From Cryoendolithus antarcticus (Eukaryota > Ascomycota > Dothideomycetes > Cladosporiales > Cladosporiaceae), in contig NAJO01000049.1 of NCBI GenBank assembly GCA_002077065.1, positions 1-64,000 of the forward strand: 64,000 nucleotides of DNA, in the 5' to 3' direction. Of this stretch, positions 54,188 to 64,000 are shown one piece after another. The notes under the pieces are model-generated. The model was not told the DNA's origin. It ran no database searches and was given only the letters and a program-made list of their open reading frames with translations. The stretch's first letter is position 1. Each line of letters begins with the position of its first letter. The translations under genes were made by a program, and so were the position numbers.

Positions 54188-55048
54188 GACAATCGACAGA
54201 TTGAGATATTGGTAATGCGGCCGTGGGTATATCTCAGCGTACTAGTCGTGGATATTATGTATATGTCTCTAAATCCGCTCCTGGCAATCGTTGATGCAGT
54301 AGTCCCATGAAGCATTGCAGACTGTGACATAAGGCCGGCCCTGTTCACCCACGACTCAGCAGGCATGAGTATGAGGGCTCCTAGGTGAGGCATACGTTCC
54401 GATAGTCCTGGCTTCGAAACGCCCCCAGCACTTCAAGGTCACTACATCGGATTCTCTGCCCGCGAAGCATTCCTTCAGAGCCTACATTCGTATACCACCA
54501 TCTGACCTCGACGGTGCAAGCACTGAGATGACCGTGGCGGCGAGAGCCATCTTTGAGAATGTAGGAAAAGGCGAAAAAAGACGGCGTGTTGAATTTACAC
54601 CAAGTTGACGATGAGAGAACTTGAGTACTTCTGCATGATGTTAGTGAGAGTGCAAGGGAGTTGAACCGAAATCGGTAGAACTTCCTTAACAGGGGATCGA
54701 ACCGTACCGCCGCCGGCCAGCCTTTTTATGCTTTCGCCGAGTTGGTGCTCGCAGACAACTCCTCGAAAGGCCATCGCATTAGCTACTGCAGAAACAGTGC
54801 ATTCCAAGAAGCGGCTATCTCAGCCCTGGTGTTCGAGCTTCTAAGCTCAGCAGTACCTCATATTTCTCATTCAGGATCCACCGAGGCGAGTGGTTCTGTA
54901 GTTGACGCCAAGCTGTTCGCACCATCCCAAAAGTCGAACGTCTGTTCACAGACCAGACGATACTTACTCGACACACCATGACATCAAAATGGCAAAACAA
55001 AGACGGCGTGTTAAATTCATTCTACGTTGCCCATGAGGAGACCGTGAA
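54188..55048. other. Intergenic with decayed partial copy of a tRNA locus
   Basis: Contains a segment at about 54577-54705 resembling the tRNA-Val locus that follows: the block aaagacggcgtgtt (54577-54590) recurs at 54999-55012, and cttaacaggggatcgaacc (54685-54703) resembles the tRNA 3' half (55051-55070), in the same order. The rest shows nothing recognisable. Confidence 0.5.
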
Positions 55049-55120
55049 TACTTTAACGGGGGATCGAACCCCGGACCTTGTCCGTGTGAAGGACACGTCA
55101 TACCACTAGACCATTAAAGC
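55049..55120 (-). tRNA. tRNA-Val (anticodon CAC)
   Basis: A 72-base minus-strand cloverleaf without an intron. The acceptor stem pairs GCTTTAA with TTAAAGT (first pair G-U). The D arm is GTC...GAC. The anticodon stem TGTCC/GGACA encloses loop TTCACAC, giving anticodon CAC (Val, codon GTG). The T arm is CGGGG-TTCGATC-CCCCG. The B-box GGTTCGATCCC is intact. No CCA is encoded, as is usual for a nuclear gene. A T-rich stretch follows downstream on the minus strand. Confidence 0.93.
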
Positions 55121-55449
55121 CGCGACGAGAATCTGAGATTTACATCCATTATAAACTCGTTTGTTGAATCGATTGTCAGTCCAGACATGGTGCAGCTCCA
55201 CTAGCCTTGCACATCCATCAGACGACCTATTTTCAGACCAAACTGAATTTACATCGCGAGATAAGCTCCGTAATGGTACAGATCGTGAAAGCAGACCGGA
55301 TCGTCGATCAGAAGACAATAATGATTGTCGCTGTATCAAGATGCAATAATGGTTGATCAGCCAGATCTCCAGTCCCGATCGCAAGAGGCATACGAGACGA
55401 GCATGAACCCACCTGTCGTCTCACATGATTTTCTATGTCCTTCCACTAG

Positions 55450-55833
55450 TCTCTCACGACTGAACCCAAGCCCTCCTCGCCTGATGAATACCAGCAAGTG
55501 CCAAAGCCTTCATTCTGGTCCCAATTCAAGAATTTCGCCGCTAATGCATTTAGCTATCGCCCGGATCCTGCGCAGTCACACTCAGAGCAGGAGTACCAGT
55601 GGCAATGGAATCTGCATGTCTTAGCATCGACGCAGTCCCCAGAAGCGGCAACGCACGCTCTCTCTGTGGGCAGGAGTGGGTTAGCTGAGCACCTTCGGCC
55701 CCCGGTAAGACCAGAGAAGGCACATGCTGAGAGCAGTGCTGAGGTTGGGAAATCTCCGCGAAAAAAGAAAGGGAAGGTCGACGAAGGAAATGCAGAGGAG
55801 AACGGAGATGGTGAGAAAGCAAAGGGGAAATGA
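55450..55833 (+). pseudogene. Small charged protein, copy 1, no ATG start
   Basis: A 128-codon open frame from just after a TAG (55447-55449) to 55833 with no ATG anywhere in frame; the first alternative start is GTG 55498. The deduced protein resembles the next gene: EPKPSSPDEYQQ matches its N-terminus NPKPTPPEDDS, and EAATHALSVGRSGLAEHLRPP matches DAATHAGALGRGFLAEHLRPP. The C-terminus is Lys/Glu-rich. Similarity continues past the stop (GGAATCGAATGATGTCG against GGAATCGCTTAATGTCG), so the duplication included the 3' region. Where the neighbour has ATGAAC, this copy reads ACTGAAC: the start may be lost, or an upstream exon supplies it. Function unknown. Confidence 0.5.
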
Positions 55834-56178
55834 GATATTACTTGGTCGAGAACCCGGAAAGTTGACTCCTCATGTGCGGAATCGAATGATGTCGTCCGAT
55901 CTTGAAGTGGATCTCTTGTCTAATGATGCGGTGTGATTAGCGAATACTTTTCAAACTGTAGGGCAATCAAGATGAATGCAGCCACCGGTTGGCAAACGAG
56001 CAATCGCCCACGCCACAGGAGCTTTAATCCGCACCAAGCCAACTGCATCGATCGTACAAACCTATGCTTCATCAAGCAGATCTCTGTCCCAACCGCCGCA
56101 GTCATAAGGCTGCCATACAGCCTTCTTCAATAACTTCTCTTCTTGCCCATATTTCCCGCATCCTGTTCGTAAACCTTC
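55834..56178. other. Intergenic within duplicated pair
   Basis: Between the two copies of the small charged-protein gene. Its left end is part of the duplicated 3' region. Nothing else seen. Confidence 0.4.
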
Positions 56179-56556
56179 ATGAACAACCCCAAGCCCACTC
56201 CACCCGAAGATGACAGCCCAAAACTCCAGTCCTCCAGCTGGTCCAGAAAGCCGCCTTCTCTAGCCAACGCACTCACGCCTCGACCCAATTACATGCAATC
56301 GCGGCAGGAGCGGGAGGCTGAGCGTAACGAACAGCGTCGAATATGGGCAGCACTGCAGTACCCTGACGCGGCTACCCACGCTGGCGCCCTTGGCAGAGGC
56401 TTCCTAGCTGAGCATCTGCGTCCGCCGGAGCAGCCTGAAGGGGCTGGCGATAAAGCCATTGCTAAGGATGAGAAGTCGATAGGACAAAGCACAGGGAGCG
56501 TCGAGGAGAAGGAGGGAAAGAGCAGCGGCGAGGGTGAGACAGGCGAAAGCAGGTAA
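56179..56556 (+). CDS. Small charged protein, copy 2
   Basis: Open frame of 125 residues starting at ATG 56179. It is highly charged and has a central block (WAALQYPDAATHAGALGRGFLAEHLRPP, first and last parts seen) shared with copy 1, then a Glu/Lys/Gly/Ser-rich tail. There is no signal peptide or membrane segment, and no family is recognised. The block EREAERNEQRRIW and the strong duplication suggest a real protein rather than a chance frame. Confidence 0.6.
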   Translation: MNNPKPTPPEDDSPKLQSSSWSRKPPSLANALTPRPNYMQSRQEREAERNEQRRIWAALQYPDAATHAGALGRGFLAEHLRPPEQPEGAGDKAIAKDEKSIGQSTGSVEEKEGKSSGEGETGESR

Positions 56557-56817
56557 GATCTGAGTCAGGAGATGCCAAACAGGTAATTCGTCGTACGTGG
56601 AATCGCTTAATGTCGTTCTAGCATACGATGTAGTCAACTTGCTACAGCTATGCTGCCAGACTCACAGCTTCATCTTTTCGTCGGTGTCTGTAGCTAGTGT
56701 CTGCTATGCGACAGCTGCCGACGGCAAGCCCTGTGTCTCAGAGTTGTATCGCTGCGAGGATGCCCGGAGATGACCTCGTTCTCCGTAGAACAGGCCAAAG
56801 AATCACCTCAAGCCAGC

Positions 56818-59800
56818 TCACTGCCTCGTCAACGGCTTGCCCGAACGGCCAATCATAGCACTCGGCGCCGCAGCCTTCGCCGCGGCAGCCGCCTCCTTCC
56901 TCGTCGGCTTCTTGACCGGGTTCACAGAATGCAAGCGCTTCTGCTCATCCATCACCATGGTGTTCCTCCAGTCCATGCACCGCTCCTTGGCAGTGATCTC
57001 GCTCTCCTGTGTCTGGCGGCGTGTGGCGATACCCTTCTTCGGCTCCTCCTCCGCCTCGAGTCTGCGTGCGGCCTCGTTGTCGTTGTAGGACTTGTAAGCG
57101 CGCATGTAAGTGGTGATCTTCTCGCGCCATTCGAAGAACTCCCTACGAAGCTTCTTTTCGCGCTCACCGCGGTCGTCGAGCCAGCCGATTAGGCTGTCGA
57201 GCTCGTCGGGAGTTTCGTAGAAGCCCCATTCGTGTGCATCCGCCAGCGAAGTCAAGCCTTCTTCTTGTTTGCGACGCTCTGGAACAGTCATGCCCCAATG
57301 GGCTCTGTAGACTGCCTGCAGATCCTTCGGCAAATCGATGAAACCCTCACGCTCAAGGTCGTCCGGTCCCTGCACCCAGATGCGGCCATTGGCGTAGCCA
57401 CGCGTGGAGGTGCTACTGCTCGGCAAGCCACCGAATGGCTGCCCATTACGCTCGAACCAGTAGTATCTGTTGCAGAAGCGATCCTTGCCGAGCAGCTTCG
57501 TACGCTGAACATCAGCCTCACGAAGGTCATCGTCGCAGTCGGCGATCCTGGCTTCCAGATCCATGATGCGCTCCTTGAGCAATTCGCAGTCGCGGACAAG
57601 GGCCGCGTACTGCTTCTTCTTTTTCTCTTCCAGTGCAGCAGCCTGCTTCCGCTTCTGCTCTTCAGCATTGCGGCGCGCAGTCTCCTCGTCACGCTTCCGC
57701 TTCCGGTCATTGTTGCTGCGCCTCAGTGATCTGTTCGCTGTGGGAGCATCCTCCTCCGGCTCGGAGCTACCGGCGCCATTGGGCGCGATGCTACCTTCCG
57801 TAGTGTCCATGACTGTGTCGGCATCGGCAGGGATCTCTACAGTCGGCGAAGGTGGCAGGGTGATTGGAGCCAAGGCTGAACGTTCGCGCTCCTTGTTAGT
57901 CAGCTCCTCGATAGCTGTCTTGCGCTCTCGCTGAAGCTCGAGCTTCTTTTTGCGCACATCGGTCTGATCTTCGCTGCACTGCTCGAGGAACTTCTTCAGT
58001 GTCTTGGTGGTGACAGATAATAGTGTGATTGCCTGAAGTGCAGCTATGCGTAGACCGACCTCCATATGGACAAATCGGGTGCGCACGAGCTCCTTAGGAT
58101 CTTCCGAAATTGGTTCATCGAGAGGAGCAAGGAACGCAAGCACTCTATCACAACTCTCCGATTGTGACGGGACGCGCGACAGCTGGTAGAGGACAGCCAG
58201 GAGTATCATTTGCCAGCCGCCGTCTTCCACTTCCCGAAGTGCCAGAGCACTCTTCCAGTCGAAGCCTTGGAGCACTTCCTTGGCTTTGTGTGGGATAAGA
58301 GGTTCAGGCGTAGCTTGTTGGGCGTTCTCGACTTGGCTGAGTCTACTGCGGGTGGAGCGAGCTGGGACATCGTCGACAGCGGGTGTTGATGCTTTGCTCT
58401 CGTTGGGCGTCGCTTCAGTCGACTCATCAGGCGTCTCATCCTCATTCAGCACAAGCGATCGGAGCAGCTCCGCCTCGATCGTCCCCTGGGCTGTCACGAG
58501 CTGCTTAAGCACAGCGCAAAACATCTCCTCGAGTAGCTCGCATTTGATATCAGCGTGCTGAAAGCGCATGGCAGCGACAAAGTCGTCGAAAGTGAAGCTG
58601 TCCAGCACGTAGACCTCGGCCTGCACGTTGAGCGTGTTCCACACCTCGAGCAAGGCGCCGACTGTCGACATGTCGATTTCCGGGAGAGCCTTCAACGGAG
58701 GCCTGACAACGCCATTGTTCTTGGGCGAGATGTCGGTGTCTTCGATTGGGTACTTGATGACAGGTGGGGGAGGTGGGCGAACTGGCATGGACGGAAGCAT
58801 GTAACCGGGGGGCGGACCTGCGTGCTGCGGTCCATGCTGCACAACTGTTAGTCTCGGGCTAATCAAACATGCTGCATTGGATCTTACCGGATGAGGACCG
58901 TGTCCGTTAGGCTGACGGCCGCGTGCCTGCTGTTCTAAGCGGAATTGGTGCTGCTCCTCCGGTGTCATGTTCTTGATTGAGCGGCGTTGACGTGGTTTGG
59001 GTAGATGGGTCTGTTGTGACTGTTCAGCATAAGCCCTAAAGCTGCCCAAACTGGGATGTGAAGCGACTAGTGATACGGTTTGAAGGGGATTTTGCTGGGA
59101 GGGAGGTATGCCAGTGAACTGCACATGCTCTCGTGGGTGCTCTCGTGGGTGATGGCTCGTCTGTGGCTGCTGTTGCTGGGACAGATCAGGCTGATGGTGC
59201 ATGGATGATACCATCCGAATCCATCGTGCGTTTGTGTCTGATGCTGTTGTGTGAGATGAGGAAAAGTCATGTGTACCTTGAGCAAGCTCTGAGCCTCTTT
59301 CATCAGGTGATGTGGAATCTCCATCGGTAAGCGATATCGTAACGCGAGGTTTTCGTTGACTAGCCAGGGTGCGCCGTTCCATGCCTCGCGCGCAAGCGAC
59401 TTCTTGAGAAATGCGCGGAGATTGAGCTTGGTGAAGACCTTGCGGTCGCGTCGGAGATGCTTGGAGTCCAGAATTGCCTCTTCGGCGTTGATCTCTTCTA
59501 TGCGGACAAAGTAGCGGGAGAAAGCATGGCGTTGTATCTGGCCGTCAGGGCCTTTGATCTGAGGGAACCTGGCCTTCTCACGGATCAAGCCAGGCATTGC
59601 CTCAGAGTTGTCGAGGGTGACAATCACGTGCTCGCCAGGAAAGTATTCATGCTTGAATTCGTCGTAGATGATGTTGACTATCAGAAGTCAGTGATAATCC
59701 CTCAATTGACGCGCAATGGATCGGACGAACCCAGCTCGTCCATGCGGGAGGTAGTCGAAAACTGCACTTTGCGCAATATAGGCTCCCGCAGCTTGCGAGG

Positions 59801-60322
59801 GAAGATGTCATCGATAGCTTCGGCGCTGTGATTCTGTGGAGACCATCAGCACATCAAATTGTGGTAAACTCGATGGACAAGAAGGAGTTGACAAACCTCG
59901 GATGCAATGGCGTCTGCATACGTCAAACCTGACTTGCCGTTGACGGCATCTGTGAATTTCTTCTGCTTCAATGTTAGTCTTGCCAATCGTGGGATTTTGT
60001 CGTGAGCGGCTTGCCTGATGAAGATAGTCGTATCTGGACTTATGTTACTATGAGCATCAATTGTGACCACGGACGGCACGAACCTCTTCAGATACTTCTC
60101 GTACTCTGTGAACACCTCACCAGTCGCGTCGACAACCCATACCTGCACGTGACGTGTCAGTTTGCCCGGGGTAACATCCGTCGGGGTCGTCCATACCTCT
60201 GCTGCATCGTTGACGATCGGTGGATGTGGGATGAGTGTAACAGGCTTGCGCTTATATAGGACCTGCCAGGCGTGAGCATGATATTCATTTTGTGCCTCGA
60301 GGCTATCTCCATGACATACCAT
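56818..60322 (-). CDS. ITC1: ISWI complex accessory subunit Itc1 (WAC, DDT, WHIM)
   Basis: Nuclear partner of the ISWI ATPase in chromatin remodelling. Eight coding exons: 60320-60322, 60197-60262, 60084-60142, 59978-59897, 59833-59731, 59677-59277, 59190-58888 and 58836-56818, giving 1011 residues. The first contains only the ATG; exon 2 continues VLYKRKPVTLIPHPPIV, giving the family N-terminus MVLYKRKPV. The WAC domain covers roughly the first 100 residues (GEVFTEYEKYLKR, KKFTDAVNGKSGLTYADA), followed by FKHEYFPGEHVIVTLDNS, a Gln/His/Pro-rich region, a DDT domain near 390-450 (LLEVWNTLNVQAEVYVLDSF), a Lys/Glu coiled coil and a WHIM/WSTF-like block (DRFCNRYYWFERNGQPFGGLP, first and last parts). 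The acceptor of intron 3 (60083-59979) is the least certain boundary; retaining more sequence there also keeps frame. Confidence 0.9.
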
Positions 60323-60572
60323 GATCGCGGCAGCCAAACGCGGAGTTGTCCTTGTACTGGAGAACTTCTGAGGACCCAAGCGCACCAATCAATGTAACGA
60401 CTAGCTACGCGTATCCCTTCGATGATGTTGATGATGGTCTTTCTCGAGGATGGACTAAGGTGGATGGGTGTTGGAGTGGTAGAGGAAGTGTTCGGGCAAA
60501 GCGCGCGCGCGCAAGGCCGGAGGACCCCGACGCGGTGACGAGGTGAGGGCGCGAGTCAGTGGACGATGAGGC

Positions 60573-60758
60573 TCAAGGTGGTACTGGAGCTTGCTGAGCG
60601 TGTTGGAGGGTATTGGCGATGTCGAGGGTGGGGGGAGGGATGGTGGCGGTGAAGTCGAGGTCGGAAGGAAGAACGAAGGTTGGCGCTCGTCGCGGGTAGT
60701 CATTTTGTGGGGCTTGGGAATGGGAGTAGAGTCCTGCGTGGTCTTCGCGGAAGTGCAT
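60573..60758 (-). CDS. Possible small proline-rich protein
   Basis: A 61-codon frame starting at ATG 60758: MHFREDHAGLYSHSQAPQND, followed by RRAPTFVLPSDLDF and a Pro-rich end. Codon content is smooth and the sequence is not a shadow of another gene. It lies about 250 bp upstream of the ITC1 start and on the same strand, so it could also be part of an upstream leader. No family recognised. Confidence 0.35.
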   Translation of the reverse strand: MHFREDHAGLYSHSQAPQNDYPRRAPTFVLPSDLDFTATIPPPTLDIANTLQHAQQAPVPP

Positions 60759-62411
60759 GGTGGCCAGGGTTGTGCCACGGGATCGCCCGACACTATTCCT
60801 CCTCCGCTTTTTTGACTACATCAGACTGTCGACATCGCATCAATCAACAGCAGAATTGAGCTCATATATGCATACATATACTTGTTGGACTCGTAAGAAG
60901 TTAGAGAGTACATCTCTGATATGTAAAACACATATCCCGACTGATATTGACTGCGAAGAGATCCGATCCCTCGAGGTCCATCATTCGTCCCAACCTTCTA
61001 TTGCGAGATAAAACGATTGTTTGTAAGATCGGTACCTCGAAACCGCCTAAGCCCATCCGCCCTTCCCACCAAAATCAGAAATGAAAGAGAGACAACGCAT
61101 TGAGATGGTTAAGGCCGCATTGAAACCATATGTGTACTGATCGGACTCGAGTGACCAATTCCGTCCGTCTATATATCCTATGATCGAAGTTCGGCCTCGC
61201 TCACATATTGCTGCGTATTCATCCAAGTCTCAGTCATTAGCACTGCTGGGTGTGACCGCATTTCTAGGACATCGTCTCCACGCTACCCGGTCCTGGAAGG
61301 CGATTGCCCTCTCTCGAGTACTTCCACAATCGACAGCCACAGGAAGCCGGAGCGAGTACCTACCATGAACGCTGACAACAGTCAGGCTGGAGAACGCAGA
61401 ATGTCCCGGATATCTCCAGGAGAGGTCTACGCTCTGGATCAATTGCAAGCACCAAAAGACACCTCCCTTGAATTCAAAGACGACTCTCTACACCCGCCAG
61501 CAGAGGCCAGTGTCGCGCGACATGAGTGAAGTCGGCGAAGCGTTCGCGTTCGCCTTCAATGGCTCATTTCACAGCTAGGAATCGTTGACCTTTCCGATGG
61601 AGAGACCGTCTAATCAAGCGCGTACCACGGGAGAGTAAACGAAACTAGATCCAAGTCAGCAATGTGAACCTTCGATCTTTCGGACTTATGATCAGGACGT
61701 TTTCTGCAGATCAGAGTTGCTTGGTGAGGTTATCAACATCATGATTATGATGGCTGTTCTTATGTTTTGCATAGCATCATAGGAAGGGAAAGGGGGCCAG
61801 GAAGCAGAGAGCCACATACCTTTCATCTGTGCTGACTCCAGCATGAGCGGTCCGGTATCAGCGGCCAGTCGGTCAGTATAAGCGCATCAGTTCGCTCGCC
61901 CTCCAGACAGGTAAAGCATATGCTTTGGTTCGTCCGTTACTCGGCTCTGCGACAAAGACTCGCTTCAGCAGTGCTGGTCTTTAGCAACATCTCCTGTCGC
62001 GTTAGCCAATACGATAGCGAGAAAGTCTGCTATGCAACCTATCGTCATAGACATCGGCGGCCCTCCAGCAGAAGATGCGCTCCTGAGTCGAGCTCAAAGC
62101 ACATCTTGCATATTGCACATCTAAGGATGGACTGCTTTGGGGAAAATCAGTACAGCTTGAAAAGTAGAAGTCGCACTTCGGAGGAGCGGAACGTCTCGGG
62201 CCGATCGTCCGCACCTAGGGTGGACTTCAGATGATCGCCGCGGTAGATGGTGGGCGTCAAGTAACACTGCCCTTTTCAAATTATGTAGCGTATCTAGGTA
62301 AGCAGCAGCATCTTTTGGTTCTGGATACTATCAGCTTGTTCCACGTTCGCGTCTATCTGTGCCCAATTGTTGTCTCGTCTCACTGGAACTAGGAGCTCTA
62401 AAAGTACGACC
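60759..62411. other. Intergenic, about 1.6 kb
   Basis: No convincing gene, tRNA or repeat. Frames here (for example 61180-61368, 61920-62234) overlap opposite-strand frames and lack domains. Confidence 0.45.
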
Positions 62412-62954
62412 ATGGCATCTCAAGCATCACTCCAGCTCGCCCCATTCCTCGATGAGTACAGCTCTCGTCTGCGCATCTCGTCAGCATCCAAGATCCTCTG
62501 CTTTTCCTCGCCTCTCCAAGACGTCGTACAACCCTGGTGCTCCTCCAACCTAGACTCTCACTCCCAGCCCGCGTCCCTCGCCTCACTCCCCTCAACCCAA
62601 GCCTTCAACTCCACCTGGTCGGAACCCGAGTCTCACTACACCCACATCTTCGCGCAGCTATCGTCAGACCTCAAGACCTCGGTCAAAATGCTGAAGTTCT
62701 TGCACTTCAGCCTTGTGTGGAAGGGCATTGCTGTTGTGTTGCCACCGCAGGGAGGCGAGGGGGAGGTGGGTGGGGAGAAAGTTGATCTAGCGAAGCTAAT
62801 TGAGTTGGGAGGGTTTGAGCCGGGGAAGGTGAGGGTCGTTGATGGAGGGAAGGGAGAGGTAGCGTTCGCTATGAGTAAGTCTGCTCCGGATGTTCGCGCG
62901 ATGTAGTGGGGAGTGGACTGACAAATCATAGAATGGGATCTGTTGAGCGCGTAG
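62412..62954 (+). CDS. Unknown protein of 161 residues
   Basis: Exons 62412-62874 and 62932-62954, intron 57 bp with donor GTAAGT and branch ACTGAC; the second exon adds only KWDLLSA. The protein begins MASQASLQLAPFLDEYSSRL and contains a helix-rich middle (HIFAQLSSDLKTSVKMLKFL) and a Gly-rich loop (GGEGEVGGEKVDLAKLIELG). No family recognised. The gene is convergent with ferrochelatase, with only 49 bp between the stop codons. If the intron is not removed the frame ends at 62906. Confidence 0.65.
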
Positions 62955-63003
62955 AACGCAATCTTGCCATACTGTACAAGGCTCAATACTTTTACAAGGT
63001 CGT

Positions 63004-64000
63004 CTATATGATCACCGCGGGTCGCTCAGTCTCCAGCTGCTGATTACCGAAGAACTTCTTCGACTCGAGACAGCGCTCGCTCTTGCATCCCGGACAGCGC
63101 AGGCCCATCTGCTTTGATGTGGCCATGCCACTATCCAGATGGGCCATTGCAATATCCGCCAGCGCGCGGATGAACACTGGACTCCCATTCAGACTCTCTG
63201 CTCTCCGCACTCTACCCTCAGCACCCAACTCATTCGCCTCGTGTATCACCTCCTGGTCGATCTCAAACAGCGTCTCGATGTGATCTGACGTGAAGGCGAT
63301 GGGAATCAAGACTAGATCCTTTTGACCCTTCTTGACAAAGTTCTTGACTGTGTCGGATGTCTGAGCTCCAAGCCATGCTGAAGGCCCCACTTGCGACTGC
63401 CAGCATAATCTGTAGGGGTTGCTGAAGCCGAGCTTTTGCATCACTGCCCATACCGTTGCTGCAACTTCTGCCGGGTAAGGGTCGCCGCGATTGACGACGC
63501 TCATCGGCAAGCTATGCGCGGAAAACAGTAGCACGACCTTCTCGCGCTCTTCCTCCGGGTAGGTCTCGAGGGCTGACTTGATATTCTTCGCGAACGCCTC
63601 GACTAATCCCGGGTGGGTCGGCCATCGGTCAATGACACTCCAGCTGATGCTCCCTGCATCTTCTTTAGGCGGTTGCGTGAGATCCGTACTGGTCTTCGAG
63701 GGTGCCTCCAACCGTTGCCTCCACTTCCAGAGTTCATTGATCGAGCTGCCGGTTGTACTGCACGAGTACTGAGGATACTGTGTGAACGCCACTGCTCTGC
63801 CTCCCTTGCCCTTACCGAACCCATCCTCTAGTAATCTGTTGTACATCTCCTCCGTTAACGGATTCGCGTACCGAAATGCCACGTATGGCAGATGTGGTGC
63901 ACTCTCTGGCCTCTCAACATCCAGGATCTTGCACATCTCCGCTGCTTGATACTCGCTCCACTTCCGGATTGGACTCCCGCCACCTATGTCCGCATACTGC
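63004..64000 (-). CDS. HEM15: Ferrochelatase, C-terminal part (runs off window)
   Basis: Mitochondrial inner-membrane enzyme that inserts ferrous iron into protoporphyrin IX to make heme. About 332 codons are in the window; the N-terminus lies beyond 64000. Family motifs: GGGSPIRKWS, AFTQYPQYSCSTTGSS, the active-site His region LLFSAHSLPMSVVNRGDPYP, CWQSQVGPSAWLGAQTSD and TSDHIETLFEIDQE. All four ligands of the animal-type [2Fe-2S] cluster are visible: the Cys in YSCSTTG (codon at 63760-63762) and the C-x2-C-x4-C cluster in CPGCKSERC (63070-63096). Budding yeast ferrochelatase lacks this cluster, so the protein is of the cluster-bearing type. Confidence 0.96.
   Translation of the reverse strand, partial: QYADIGGGSPIRKWSEYQAAEMCKILDVERPESAPHLPYVAFRYANPLTEEMYNRLLEDGFGKGKGGRAVAFTQYPQYSCSTTGSSINELWKWRQRLEAPSKTSTDLTQPPKEDAGSISWSVIDRWPTHPGLVEAFAKNIKSALETYPEEEREKVVLLFSAHSLPMSVVNRGDPYPAEVAATVWAVMQKLGFSNPYRLCWQSQVGPSAWLGAQTSDTVKNFVKKGQKDLVLIPIAFTSDHIETLFEIDQEVIHEANELGAEGRVRRAESLNGSPVFIRALADIAMAHLDSGMATSKQMGLRCPGCKSERCLESKKFFGNQQLETERPAVII

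Noticed and set aside
54661..54800. Possible second tRNA on the minus strand (B-box-like GGTTCGATCCC with an A-box-like stretch)
   Set aside because: The T stem has a mismatch and no 5' sequence pairs with the acceptor 3' strand; better explained as a decayed partial copy.

Overview
This window reads as nuclear DNA of a filamentous ascomycete (Pezizomycotina), most likely a Dothideomycete. The evidence is: many short introns (about 49 to 106 bp) with GTRNGT-type donors and CTNAC-type branch sites; a HET-domain protein, a velvet factor and a C2H2 regulator with a Crz1-like third finger, all typical of this group; and genes packed on both strands without operons. The class-level placement is inference from protein style and could not be tested by search.

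Layout. 0-1.1 kb: a partial acidic gene on the minus strand, broken by a 20-bp tandem duplication. 2.8-8.7 kb: an F-box/WD40 (Cdc4-like) gene, pyruvate dehydrogenase E1 alpha (PDA1) and a mitochondrial phosphate/copper carrier (PIC2). 8.9-9.3 kb: a degenerate 15-bp minisatellite. 10.2-14.4 kb: a secreted S8 (proteinase K-like) protease beside two divergently transcribed genes built from a shared ~170-residue module whose halves look like subtilisin propeptide/inhibitor I9 domains. 14.9-32.9 kb: housekeeping genes: RING protein, ETF-beta, two-RRM protein, diflavin reductase TAH18, CTP synthase, class II aldolase-like protein, polyadenylation factor PFS2, ALG5, an NTF2-like protein and mitoribosomal mL46. 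33-39.8 kb: small membrane protein, C2H2 zinc-finger regulator, RING-ZZ(x3)-SH3 protein and an orphan protein. 39.8-44.1 kb: a 4.3-kb stretch with no convincing gene. 44.1-52.5 kb: velvet factor, HET-domain protein, secreted-type aldo/keto reductase and squalene monooxygenase (ERG1). 52.8-56.6 kb: a tandem pair of NTF2-like genes paralogous to the one at 30.4 kb, a tRNA-Val(CAC) with a decayed partial copy beside it, and a tandem pair of small paralogous genes, one of which has lost its start codon. 56.8-64 kb: the ISWI accessory subunit ITC1 in eight coding exons, a small unknown protein, and the ferrochelatase C-terminus running off the right edge.

How the genes work together. Most are independent housekeeping units. 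Several serve mitochondria (PDA1, PIC2, ETF-beta, mL46, ferrochelatase) and two serve ER or sterol metabolism (ALG5, ERG1). Three local families look recently expanded and are the most likely sites of new biology: the I9-like module genes next to the S8 protease, the three TATA-driven NTF2-like paralogs that share an intron at exactly codon 70, and the small paralogs at 55-56 kb. Exon boundaries given here were chosen by reading frame, splice consensus and fit to the protein family; no transcript data were available.
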